Assembly: GCA_035295745.1 (NCBI GenBank)
Contig: DATGIL010000021.1
Coordinates: 1-64,000, forward strand
Length of the DNA: 64,000 nt
Direction of reading: 5' to 3'
Source: JAIQFL01 sp035295745
Lineage (GTDB): Bacteria > Acidobacteriota > Terriglobia > Bryobacterales > Bryobacteraceae
Shown here: one piece after another, positions 45,878 through 53,907 of the stretch
Numbering within the stretch: the stretch's first letter is position 1
Layout of the letters: each line of letters starts with the position of its first letter
Made by a program: the position numbers and the translations under genes
The notes under the pieces: model-generated
The model's database searches: none
Seen by the model: the letters and a program-made list of their open reading frames with translations, nothing else
What the model was told of the DNA's origin: nothing

Positions 45878-45929
45878 CGGAATGTCTCGGCAAGAGTGCC
45901 GAGACGGCAAACCGCCGTCTTTGCGCCAC
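45878..45929 (+). repeat. Two-hairpin dispersed element, copy C
   Basis: Hairpin 1 is a perfect 9-bp stem GTCTCGGCA / TGCCGAGAC with loop AGAG (45884-45905). Compared with copy B, several stem positions differ on both arms and stay paired. Hairpin 2 has GCAAA / TTTGC with an 8-base loop. It lies between divergent genes and ends 12 bases before the GTG of the next gene. Confidence 0.85.
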
Positions 45930-45941
45930 GCCTGTCCGCGC

Positions 45942-46610
45942 GTGAAAAAATGGATCACCATTGACCGAACCCTCACTCCCGACGGCAAAACCATCGCCCT
46001 CCTGGAACATGATGGGGACTACGTCATTCAGGTGGATGGCGCGGAGCTCATGTCTACCCGCCAATATTCGTCGGAAGAGCGCCTTGCGGAGCTGGCGTGC
46101 GCGCACTTGCAGGACGTCGCGCGCTCCCGGATTTTGATCGGGGGCTTGGGTTTCGGCTTCACGTTGAAGGCGGCATTGGCGGCGGCGCCCGCGGATGCAA
46201 CCGTGGTGGTCGCGGAGATCTCCCGGGCGGTGATCGAGTGGAATCACAACCCGCGATATCCGTTCTCAGCGGATGCGTTGGCTGACCCGCGGGTCATCCT
46301 ACGGCAGCAGGATGTGGTGGAGGCGGTCGGGGCATCGCGCGGCATCTATGATGCGATTGCGCTGGATGTGGACAATGGACCCAACGCGCTGAGCACCGAC
46401 GGAAATTTCCGGCTCTACAACGATTCGGGTCTTCGCCAGGCACGCGCTGCCCTGCGCCCTGGAGGATGTCTGGCCCTTTGGTCGGCCGCGCCCGATCCGA
46501 GTTTCGAGAGGTTTCTCGCCGCGGCGGGGTTCACCGTCACTGTTGAGCGGTCGCGTGCCCATGGAAAGCGCGGCCGTTGGCACACGATCTTCGTGGGTCG
46601 AGCGAAGTGA
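45942..46610 (+). CDS. Spermidine-synthase-like / class I methyltransferase-fold protein
   Basis: Protein of 222 residues with a Rossmann methyltransferase fold: SRILIGGLGFGFTLKAALAA is the nucleotide loop, ATVVVAEISRAVIEWN the acidic second strand, and YDAIALDVDNGPNAL the catalytic-strand Asp of spermidine-synthase-like proteins. It lacks the N-terminal beta domain's full length, so true polyamine synthesis is uncertain. GTG 45942 (VKKWITIDRTLTPDG) is the likely start because an upstream in-frame ATG at 45882 lies within the dispersed repeat. Confidence 0.75.
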   Translation: MKKWITIDRTLTPDGKTIALLEHDGDYVIQVDGAELMSTRQYSSEERLAELACAHLQDVARSRILIGGLGFGFTLKAALAAAPADATVVVAEISRAVIEWNHNPRYPFSADALADPRVILRQQDVVEAVGASRGIYDAIALDVDNGPNALSTDGNFRLYNDSGLRQARAALRPGGCLALWSAAPDPSFERFLAAAGFTVTVERSRAHGKRGRWHTIFVGRAK

Positions 46611-46615
46611 AGGGA

Positions 46616-47839
46616 TCAGGGCTCTCTGCCGTAGACGGTGGTCGATGGATTGTAATTGCGCCAGTCGAACCAATAATCTTTGAGCGCGGGAAGTTGCTCG
46701 AGGCAGGCGCCTTTGGATTTGCCTGAAACGGCGCATCCTTGGAAGTTCCAACCGCTGCCGGTCGCGGCGTCCATGAAGAGTGCCTCTGCCGATGGTTCCG
46801 TGACGCGGTAGAAATCAGGTGCGCCCTCCACACCGCGAATTCGCCCGCGAAAGACACGAATGGATTCGTTGTCGGGTCCGACGACCAGCAGCACGGGCTC
46901 GGGTCCCATGCGATCTTTCACCAGCTTCTCTTGCAGCACTCGTTCGTAGAGGAACGCGCGGCTGGCGCCGAATGCCTGCACGCCCAACATCAGATCGCGC
47001 GAGGTGAGCGAATGTTCGGGGAAATCCAGAACGGTGGGCGCGCGCTTCATCCGCACATCCCAATCTTTGTGGGCATAACCGTTGGCGAATTGCGGAACGT
47101 CGTCCAGGACGGTGCCGGACGGCGCTTCCGATTTCCACGCGGCAAACGTCAACTCATCGGAGAGGACGAGGGTAAGCTGCGAGCCCTTCAGAGGCCCGGA
47201 GATTGCGGCACCGCTGATCTGCTGCCAGTACGTACCCGTCTCCTCATCGCGCATGAGAAAGTTCTGGTTGTTGATGCCGGCCAAGTGGAACGTCAGCCGC
47301 TGTCCCGAGATCGTTCTATTCCACACCAGACCGGTGTGACAGAGCGTTCAATAAGTCGCGACGACCGCCTGGCCTCCGACCACATCATTGATCACATGAT
47401 GATAGGAAATATCGCGGATCGGATACGCACGCGCCTCGCCCGCGACTCGGATGGCGATGACTTTTTCGTCTCCGTCCAGGTGGGAATCACGCGCTGCGGA
47501 GAAGGAAGGGCGAGCGTCCGGATGGAACATCAGTTCGTAGACGTTGACGCGCGCAAGGACGGCGAATATCGCGGCGAAGATTGCGCCCGCCGTGGCGAGG
47601 GCCCGCCACCATTTGCCCGGCTGAAGCCGCCAATAGGAGACGCAGGCGACGAGGGCAGCGATCGCGACGAGCGCTGTGATATCCGCGCGGAATCGCGAGA
47701 CCACCAGTGCCGCCGCCAACTCCCCCGCTCCCTGATGTCGGAAGGGCCGAATGACGTAAATGGGATAGGCCACTGAGAAGAGCGACACGGCCAGGACGGC
47801 CAGCATTGAGAACGCGAGAAGGCGGCGCTTCCGCTGCAC
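46616..47839 (-). CDS. DUF3179 membrane protein with in-frame TGA (putative selenoprotein)
   Basis: Read through one TGA this is a 407-residue DUF3179 (PF11376) protein. Residues 1-163 hold three membrane segments (about 8-28, 52-70, 80-98) and end VINDVVGGQAVVATY; codon 164 is TGA (47350-47348); it continues TLCHTGLVWNRTISGQRLTF without a frame change. DUF3179 proteins have YCxLC here, so the TGA replaces the first Cys of CxxC, giving UxxC. A SECIS-like hairpin follows 9 bases later. GTG 47839 has GGAGGGA with 6 bases spacing. The downstream part is well conserved (EETGTYWQQISGAAISGPL), arguing against decay. Alternatives are a nonsense mutation or a sequencing error (TGC to TGA). Selenocysteine is my inference; no sel genes lie in the window. 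Confidence 0.75.
47322..47338 (-). promoter_or_regulatory. SECIS-like hairpin after the in-frame TGA
   Basis: On the coding strand CACACC-GGTCT-GGTGTG forms a perfect 6-bp stem with a 5-base loop, starting 9 bases after the TGA, with the loop GG 15 bases after it. From memory, the E. coli fdhF SECIS apical loop contains the same GGUCU, 18 bases after its UGA. Bacterial SECIS elements lie within the coding region just after UGA, as here. Confidence 0.65.
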
Positions 47840-47911
47840 GGGAATTCCCTCCGATTTGCCAGAGAATACCGGATTCAGCAGGGTGGGTCTATAGCATAAA
47901 GGGATTAGCCC

Positions 47912-48029
47912 GTCGCTTGCTTACGCGCGCGGCTCGTTGTCGGGAATTTGCTAGTCGCTTGCTTACGCACCTGACCCGTACAATTGGCGTGCTTGTAGTG
48001 AGTTACGAGCCGCGACCGTGAGGGAGCGA
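47912..48029 (+). repeat. Palindromic dispersed repeat, single extended copy
   Basis: It has CGCTTGCTTACGCGCGCGGCTCG at the left and TTACGAGCCGCGACCGTGAGGGAGCG at the right, the two halves of the unit found at 61889-62368, but with about 60 unrelated bases between the CGCGGCTCG and CGAGCCGCG arms, including a second CGCTTGCTTACGC. It fills the gap between the DUF3179 gene start and the hydrolase gene end. Confidence 0.8.
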
Positions 48030-48034
48030 ACCAT

Positions 48035-50062
48035 TCATTTCCAATTCTCGTCGAAGAGTCCTGCCATCGCGATGTCCCCGACATCCGCGCCCTCTTTGAC
48101 CTTCAACACCGCGTAATCGCCCATCTTGGGCATGCCGTAATCGCCGCGATATTCGCGATCCTCGATCGTGAGACCGGTATTAATCACGACGTACCGCGAG
48201 GGATTCAACGGGTTGGGGTAAATGAGCGCTGGAAAATGCTCCGCCGCAGCGAATTTCTGGTCTCCCATGCTGACCGACTCACGCGTCCAATGCACAGGCA
48301 GTTTGGAATTCACCTTCGCGATCCAGCGATTGCTGCCCGGGTCGCCGAACAGGACGACGTTGTAACGGGCGAAGTCGGCTTCCGTGACGTCCTTGTCGTC
48401 CACCACACGCGGATGTGCGCGGAGCCACTTGGCATAGAGACGATCGAAACGCGCGAGGGTGCGAAGGGCCTGTTGGTTCACAGCCTCGTTCCATGGTGTG
48501 CCGGTGGGACGCACCAGCAGGAACGGGTCGAGAAACGCATCGTCGATTGGGCCTTGTAGGGCGTGGACCTTATGCAACCCGGCCGGCTTGCCATGGGCGA
48601 CGCGCCATCCAGCCGGTGATTTTTCGAGAGCGATCTCGGGCGACGCCTTCACGCGCAAGACTTGCCCGTCGATGTGGATTTCGGAGGCGTGATCGGTTTC
48701 ACGAAGCTCCAGACGCGTGAGGTTCCTGGTTGTGATCTGGTACTGCTTGCGGCTGTCGTTGCGCTGCGCGTCGATCTCAGCTCGCTCGTAGTGCTTGGCG
48801 AGTTCTTCGAGGCTCACCCAGTAATCGCGGTTGTAGCGCGTGGTGTAGGTGAGAAAGCGAATGTGGTCGGGAGAGATCTGGCCGCGATCTCCATACTGTT
48901 TGAGGAAGGCGTCGAGGTGCTGGCGGACCTCCGGACTGGTGCCGTGCCCTGTCTGTTTGGAAATGAGAAAAATCGCCGGCGTACCCTTCGCGGCCAGATC
49001 GTTCGGATCCGGGCCTTCTGAGGGGAATCCTTCCTTCTCCAACTGCTCACGGACCTTGATGGACGATTCGAGTTGGCCGCGCGTCGGCGTGCCCGCGGGT
49101 GGGGGCGGCAGCGACGACACCTGGGTGTCGTTATCGCCATCGTGCCCGGCCAGCGGAAGGTTGAACACATTGAGCGCCCATTCGGTGTAGTTCTCCCAGA
49201 TGCGGAGCGTGGCCTGCTGATAGTCGGTAAGGCCGGGCATCTGCGCGCGCCGCGACCAGGTGCCCGCGCCGATCTCGGCCGCGGCCCAACGATCGGGATA
49301 GTGCAGAGCGATGTGCCATGCGCCTTCTCCGCCCATCGAGAAGCCTCGCAGGATGACGCGCGCGGGGTCGATCTTGTAGCGCTTCTCCATTGCCTGGATC
49401 GCCTCGAAGACGTCGGTCTCTCCCGCGAAGTGCCATCCGGCGCCATTCCAGCGGCCGTAGACGTCGAGCTGGATCTGACCGAGATCGGCGACCGGCGGCC
49501 GCGACGGTCCTTGATTGGGGAACGAGTAGAGGAAATCAGCTTCGCTCAGGCGCGCCGCGCGGCCATGGAGCCAGACGTACAGGCGGGACGGCTTCGTGGC
49601 GTCGTAGTTGGGCGGCAGGCTGACTCCGTAAGGCTGGACCGAACCATCGAGGGCCGAATAGAATCCGTGAGTGCGTCGCGGGCCTGAAACCCAGGGCGAC
49701 TGGCCACTCTGCAATTGGCGCGCTCGTTCCAGGCCGGTATCGAGAACGCCGATGGCATGATTGATGCCGTCCTGCGTGAAGAAATCTTCGGGGAACTCCA
49801 GAAGTATGCGCCCTGACTTCGCGTAGACCTCCACGTCGGCCAGCAGATCTTCGTTGGTATGCCGCTCCTTCAACTTGCGGACCATACCTTCGAGTTCGTC
49901 GACTTTGGATTGGATCTGGCGCTTTTCGTCTTCTGTGGGCTGTACCGAGGGCGCCGGCGCACGTCCCTGTTTCGGAGGTGCGGCGGGAGGTTGCGCCAGG
50001 ATCGGTAGGAGGGCGATCACTGAGGCAAGGGTCGAAAGCGCCAGGATTGTGGATCGGTTCAT
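48035..50062 (-). CDS. Secreted alpha/beta hydrolase (esterase/prolyl-oligopeptidase-like)
   Basis: Exported protein of 675 residues. Signal peptide MNRSTILALSTLASVIALLPILAQ, a Pro-rich and helical N-terminal region, then an alpha/beta hydrolase core with YVWLHGRAARLSEADFL (oxyanion side) and nucleophile elbow GFSMGG (Ser in ILRGFSMGGEGAW). His of GHGTSPEVRQHLDAFL is a candidate catalytic His. The C-terminal 300 residues form an extra domain often annotated in bacterial acetyl-esterase-like proteins. ATG 50062 is chosen because it starts the signal peptide; the frame runs on to 50326 without hydrophobic N-terminus. Substrate unknown. Confidence 0.85.
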   Translation of the reverse strand: MNRSTILALSTLASVIALLPILAQPPAAPPKQGRAPAPSVQPTEDEKRQIQSKVDELEGMVRKLKERHTNEDLLADVEVYAKSGRILLEFPEDFFTQDGINHAIGVLDTGLERARQLQSGQSPWVSGPRRTHGFYSALDGSVQPYGVSLPPNYDATKPSRLYVWLHGRAARLSEADFLYSFPNQGPSRPPVADLGQIQLDVYGRWNGAGWHFAGETDVFEAIQAMEKRYKIDPARVILRGFSMGGEGAWHIALHYPDRWAAAEIGAGTWSRRAQMPGLTDYQQATLRIWENYTEWALNVFNLPLAGHDGDNDTQVSSLPPPPAGTPTRGQLESSIKVREQLEKEGFPSEGPDPNDLAAKGTPAIFLISKQTGHGTSPEVRQHLDAFLKQYGDRGQISPDHIRFLTYTTRYNRDYWVSLEELAKHYERAEIDAQRNDSRKQYQITTRNLTRLELRETDHASEIHIDGQVLRVKASPEIALEKSPAGWRVAHGKPAGLHKVHALQGPIDDAFLDPFLLVRPTGTPWNEAVNQQALRTLARFDRLYAKWLRAHPRVVDDKDVTEADFARYNVVLFGDPGSNRWIAKVNSKLPVHWTRESVSMGDQKFAAAEHFPALIYPNPLNPSRYVVINTGLTIEDREYRGDYGMPKMGDYAVLKVKEGADVGDIAMAGLFDENWK

Positions 50063-50505
50063 GCGTGGAACTCCCAGGTTTATGCGGGCGGCAACGGCCG
50101 CGCCTGAGAGTATATCAGGAGGTAGTACGGGCCACGAGGGTGCTTCGCCCCGTAACGGATTCTCGGCGCGGCTAGACGCGTACCGCAGTTCTAATGCTGC
50201 GTCCGGTGGCACAGCGCGAGTTTGCCCAGACCAGGCAAACCGTCTGACTCCGACGGGTGCGGCCTTGTAGAACCAGGGAGTTACAAGGAATTTCCGTCGG
50301 ACTCCGACGGCTTCGAGGGAAAACATGCCCGGATTGCTGAGCGGTCGCGGCCCAAGTTGAGGGCCGGCGTTACGTCAAACGCCGACGTGATTAAGGAGCA
50401 ACCGCCAGGAATTCTCGGGGTAGCGTAAAGCACCTGGTTCACGAGAGCAGAGCAACAAGCAGCAAGTTTGGGGGAATACGAAATGTTACACTGTTAGCTT
50501 CACCC
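50063..50505. other. Divergent intergenic region with a palindrome cluster
   Basis: No gene is seen in these 443 bases between the hydrolase and the GT2 gene. It contains GTTTGCC-N7-GGCAAAC (50220-50240), a 17-base near-palindrome at 50240-50256 and a perfect one (CCGTCGGA-C-TCCGACGG) at 50294-50310. A TACACT hexamer at 50487-50492 may serve the GT2 gene. Confidence 0.6.
50220..50310. promoter_or_regulatory. Cluster of three palindromes (possible operators)
   Basis: The two 17-base elements differ at one position in the left arm (CCGTCTGA versus CCGTCGGA) and are spaced 54 bases start to start, about five helical turns. Together with the adjacent GTTTGCC dyad they look like repeated binding sites for one regulator, or hairpins. 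They lie 160-250 bases upstream of the hydrolase start. Confidence 0.45.
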
Positions 50506-51477
50506 ATGCTGTCCATAGTTATCCCGATTCACAACGAGGAGCACTCGCTGCTGCCGCTCTACGATCGTTTGACGGCGGTGCTGGAGCAGTGCAAGCGTCC
50601 CTACGAGATTCTCTTCGTGGACGATGCGTCGACAGATCGGAGCTTCGAACTGCTGGCGAACCTGGTGGAGACGGACGGCCACCTGAAGGTGATCCGTCTA
50701 CGGCGCAACTTCGGGCAGACGGCGGCGCTCTCGGCGGGGTTCCACGAATCCAAAGGCGACATCATCATCGCTATGGACGGCGATCTGCAGCATGACCCAG
50801 AGGACATCCCCGCGCTTCTCCACAAGATCGACGAAGGCTACGATATCGCGAGCGGCTGGCGGCAAAACCGGGTGGACAATGCCATCCTGCGCAAGATTCC
50901 GTCGCGGATCGCGAATTGGATGATGGCCAAGGCTTCCGGTGTGGCCTTGCGGGATTTCGGCACCACGTTCAAGGCCTACCGCTCGGAAGTGCTGAAGGAC
51001 GTGAATCTGTACGGGGAACTGCACCGCTTCATCCCCGCGCTGGCGAGTTTCTATGGGGCGCGGATCGCGGAGGTTCCCATCCGCAATACGCCGCGCGCGG
51101 CAGGCGATTCGCACTACGGCATCGGCCGCACGTTCCGGGTGCTGTTCGACATCCTGACGATCAAGTTTCTGCTGAAGTACTTCACCCGTCCGATGCATTT
51201 CTTCGGCACGCTGGGGCTCATCGGCACGACCTTCGGCGGCGGCATCATGCTCTACCTGACCGTTTTGAAACTGCTGGGGCACGAGATCGTGATGGCGCAC
51301 GGTCCGTTGATGGTGGCCGGTGCGTTGTTGCTTCTGGGCGGGATGCTGATGTTCAGCACGGGCCTGATTGGCGAGATGATGATGCGGACGTATTTCGAGA
51401 GCCAGGATCGCCGCATCTATGCGGTGCGCGAGATCCTCACGCGCAAACAGCGCGGCGTTGCCGGCGGAACGCGGTAG
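50506..51477 (+). CDS. Family 2 glycosyltransferase (polyprenol-phosphate sugar transferase type)
   Basis: Protein of 323 residues. GT-A domain with VIPIHNEEHSLLPLYDRL at the N-terminus, FVDDASTDRS for the nucleotide Asp, and AMDGDLQHDPEDIP carrying the DxD-like motif; two C-terminal membrane helices at about 230-255 and 265-290. This layout is that of DPM1/GtrB-like enzymes, which load a sugar on undecaprenyl phosphate at the membrane. Convergent with nadB, stops 8 bases apart. Confidence 0.92.
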   Translation: MLSIVIPIHNEEHSLLPLYDRLTAVLEQCKRPYEILFVDDASTDRSFELLANLVETDGHLKVIRLRRNFGQTAALSAGFHESKGDIIIAMDGDLQHDPEDIPALLHKIDEGYDIASGWRQNRVDNAILRKIPSRIANWMMAKASGVALRDFGTTFKAYRSEVLKDVNLYGELHRFIPALASFYGARIAEVPIRNTPRAAGDSHYGIGRTFRVLFDILTIKFLLKYFTRPMHFFGTLGLIGTTFGGGIMLYLTVLKLLGHEIVMAHGPLMVAGALLLLGGMLMFSTGLIGEMMMRTYFESQDRRIYAVREILTRKQRGVAGGTR

Positions 51478-51484
51478 ACGGCCC

Positions 51485-52963
51485 TCAGCGGAAGGCGACT
51501 TCCGCCCCCTTACGGATCACAGAGTGGCGGGCGTATTCCGGGCGCTTCTCCGGAAAATCCGTGCGGAAGTGCGCGCCACGGCTTTCCTTGCGGGCCAGTG
51601 CGCAACGGGCGATCAGCAGTGCGACCAGCGCGGCATTCTCGTCGGCCAGCGGTTCCAATTGGCGGCATGCCTCAGTGAGCGACGCGGCATCGCGCACAAT
51701 CCCGCATTTTTGCCAGGCGATCTGCCGCACTTCGGGGGATGACTCTCTGCGGGATGTCGCCGATGTAAGAGGAGTGTCCTCGGCGGGCGCGGTTTCTCGC
51801 ATCGCGCGGCCTGCCCGAGCGCCAAAGACGACACCTTCCAGCAGCGAATTGCTGGCCAGACGATTGGCTCCGTGCACTCCAGTGCAGGCCACCTCTCCGG
51901 CGGCGAAGAGACGTGCGATGCTGGTCTGCCCTTCGAGATCGGTCCACACGCCGCCCATGGCATAGTGAGCGGCGGGCGCCACCGGGACCGCCTGGCGTTC
52001 GAGGTCGACCCCATAACGCAGACACGTCTCATAAATCCGCGGAAAGCGTGCGCGCGCGAAGCCTGGCTCGCGATGGGAGAGGTCGAGAAGCACGTCGGGT
52101 GCCGCGGTGCGGGTCATCTCGGAGACGATGGCGCGGGCGACGACGTCACGTGGCGCCAATTCCAGCATGGGATGGTATCGCTGCATGAAGCGCTCGCCCT
52201 GGCGATTCAACAGGAGCGCGCCTTCGCCGCGCAACGCCTCGGAGAGCAGAAATCGCGGCGCGCCTTCCACGTGCAAAGCGGTGGGATGAAACTGCACGAA
52301 TTCGATGTCGCTGATGTCGGCGCCGGCGCGGTAGGCCATCGCCACACCATCGCCGGTCGCCACGTCGGGATTGGTGGTGTTGAGGAACACGCAACCGAGT
52401 CCTCCCGTGGCCAGGAGCACGGCGCGCGCGGCGATAGGGACTTCCTGACGCGCAACCGCGTCGTAGAGCAGAGCGCCGGCGGAACCGCCGCTGAGAAGCA
52501 GATCGGTGGAAGCGGCGAAGCTGCGGAAGGTGACGTTAGGGAGCGAGGCGGCCTTCTGATAGAGCGTGCGGGCGATCTCCTGGCCGGTGGAATCGCCGTG
52601 TGCGTGCAGGATCCGATTGCGGCTATGCGCAGCCTCGCGCGTAAAGGCCAGTTTGGCGCCCTCTCGATCGAATTCCGCGCCCCACTCGATCAACTCCTCG
52701 ATGGCGGCGGGGCCTTCTTCGGTCAAGGTGCGGACGGCGGCGGGATCGCAGAGGCCGTCGCCTGCGTAGAGCGTGTCCTGCTCGTGCAATTCCACTTCGT
52801 CGTCATCGTTCAAGGCAACCGCAATCCCGCCCTGTGCGTACTCGGAAGAGGATTCGCGCAGAGTCTCCTTGGCGATGACCAACACCCGGCCGGCGGCTGC
52901 CAGTTCGATGGCTGCGCGCAATCCCGCCACGCCCGCGCCGATCACGAGGAAGTCGGTGTTCAT
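51485..52963 (-). CDS. nadB: L-aspartate oxidase
   Basis: FAD enzyme of 492 residues oxidising L-aspartate to iminoaspartate, the first step of de novo NAD synthesis. FAD-binding FLVIGAGVAGLRAA at residues 5-18, SSSEYAQGGIAVAL, HEQDTLYAGDGLCD, the active-site HAHGDSTGQEIARTL, and C-terminal GEVACTGVHGANRLASNSLL are all diagnostic. ATG 52963 (MNTDFLVIG) is chosen; the open frame extends much further but overlaps the AraC gene. TATGAT lies ten bases upstream on the minus strand. nadA and nadC are not in the window. Confidence 0.95.
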   Translation of the reverse strand: MNTDFLVIGAGVAGLRAAIELAAAGRVLVIAKETLRESSSEYAQGGIAVALNDDDEVELHEQDTLYAGDGLCDPAAVRTLTEEGPAAIEELIEWGAEFDREGAKLAFTREAAHSRNRILHAHGDSTGQEIARTLYQKAASLPNVTFRSFAASTDLLLSGGSAGALLYDAVARQEVPIAARAVLLATGGLGCVFLNTTNPDVATGDGVAMAYRAGADISDIEFVQFHPTALHVEGAPRFLLSEALRGEGALLLNRQGERFMQRYHPMLELAPRDVVARAIVSEMTRTAAPDVLLDLSHREPGFARARFPRIYETCLRYGVDLERQAVPVAPAAHYAMGGVWTDLEGQTSIARLFAAGEVACTGVHGANRLASNSLLEGVVFGARAGRAMRETAPAEDTPLTSATSRRESSPEVRQIAWQKCGIVRDAASLTEACRQLEPLADENAALVALLIARCALARKESRGAHFRTDFPEKRPEYARHSVIRKGAEVAFR

Positions 52964-52993
52964 CCCTACTGCGATCATAGCAAGCGCATTTTG

Positions 52994-52999
52994 TACACT
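52994..52999 (+). promoter_or_regulatory. -10-like box (TACACT) before the AraC-type gene
   Basis: TACACT ends seven bases before ATG 53007. If transcription begins there, ATG 53007 would be leaderless. AGAGGA at 53001-53006 could alternatively serve ATG 53013 from an upstream promoter. Confidence 0.4.
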
Positions 53000-53006
53000 C
53001 AGAGGA

Positions 53007-53873
53007 ATGGAAATGGCGCACCCGTTTCGCAGCACGCTGTCGGCGCCGTTGGGCACCCACAATGCGGTGTTGCGGGCGCGCTCGCGCGTCCACGTGGTGA
53101 AGGATTTCGCGGGACCGCTTTCCATCAAGTCGGTGGTGGCGGGTACGGTGGCGTGGAGGAGCGGCGGGCGCGACCTGGTGGTGGACCGCGATTCGTTCCT
53201 GGTGCTGCGGGATGGTGAGCCGTACTCCATGAACATCGATTCGCAAACGCCCGTGGCGACACTGTGCGTATTCTTCCGACGCGGTTTCGCGGAGTCAGCC
53301 GGTGCGTCGATGGCACAAGCCGGAATCGAAGTGGAAGGCGGAAGAGCGCCGGCGATCGGACATCTGCACGCGCGCGACGAGCGCATTTTGCCTCGGATGC
53401 GGGCGATTGCGGAAGCGCCGGACATGGGAGCGCTTTGGCTCGACGAACAGTACCTGCTTCTGGCGCACGATCTGCTGCTGTTGGATCGCGAGTTGTGCCG
53501 CAGGATCGCGCAAATGCCGGCGCGGCGTCCGTCGACGCGCGAGGAGCTATTCCGGCGGGTACGCCGCGGGCAGGAGTATCTGCATGCGCACTCGATGAGC
53601 GATTTATCGCTGGCCGAGATTGCGGGCGAGTCGTGCCTGTCGCCGTACCACTTTCATCGGGCGTTCACGCGCGCATTTGGGAAGACCCCGCACGATTATC
53701 GGAATGCGCTGCGCCTGGCTCACGCGCGGAGACTGCTGGAATCGACCGGGTTGACGGTGACCGAGGTGTGCGGCGCGGTGGGATTTCAGAGCCTGCCTTC
53801 GTTCAGCACCCTGTTCCGCCAGCAGTTTGGGATGCCGCCGACCGGGGTGCGCAAATTAAGCAATTCTCGATAA
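53007..53873 (+). CDS. AraC-family transcriptional regulator
   Basis: Protein of 288 residues with an N-terminal cupin-like ligand domain (about 10-110, RDSFLVLRDGEPYSMNID) and a C-terminal double helix-turn-helix: SDLSLAEIAGESCLSPYHFHRAFTRAFGKTPHDYRNALRLAHARRLLESTGLTV, second helix VCGAVGFQSLPSFSTLFRQQFG. Divergent from nadB across 43 bases, so control of nadB is possible but unproven. Start may be ATG 53007 or 53013 (MAHPFRST). Confidence 0.92.
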   Translation: MEMAHPFRSTLSAPLGTHNAVLRARSRVHVVKDFAGPLSIKSVVAGTVAWRSGGRDLVVDRDSFLVLRDGEPYSMNIDSQTPVATLCVFFRRGFAESAGASMAQAGIEVEGGRAPAIGHLHARDERILPRMRAIAEAPDMGALWLDEQYLLLAHDLLLLDRELCRRIAQMPARRPSTREELFRRVRRGQEYLHAHSMSDLSLAEIAGESCLSPYHFHRAFTRAFGKTPHDYRNALRLAHARRLLESTGLTVTEVCGAVGFQSLPSFSTLFRQQFGMPPTGVRKLSNSR

Positions 53874-53895
53874 GACACGCGGCGCACGCCCCGGT

Positions 53896-53901
53896 CATAC
53901 T
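53896..53901 (+). promoter_or_regulatory. -10-like box (CATACT) before the ankyrin gene
   Basis: CATACT ends six bases before ATG 53908 and no Shine-Dalgarno is present, the same geometry as the other leaderless candidates in this window. Confidence 0.4.
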
Positions 53902-53907
53902 GCCCTC

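Noticed and set aside
46616..47347. Two separate genes or a pseudogene at the DUF3179 locus
   Set aside because: The C-terminal part begins mid-domain without an RBS, the frame is kept across a single TGA at a Cys position, and a SECIS-like hairpin follows; a pseudogene remains the alternative, but the conserved downstream sequence argues against it.
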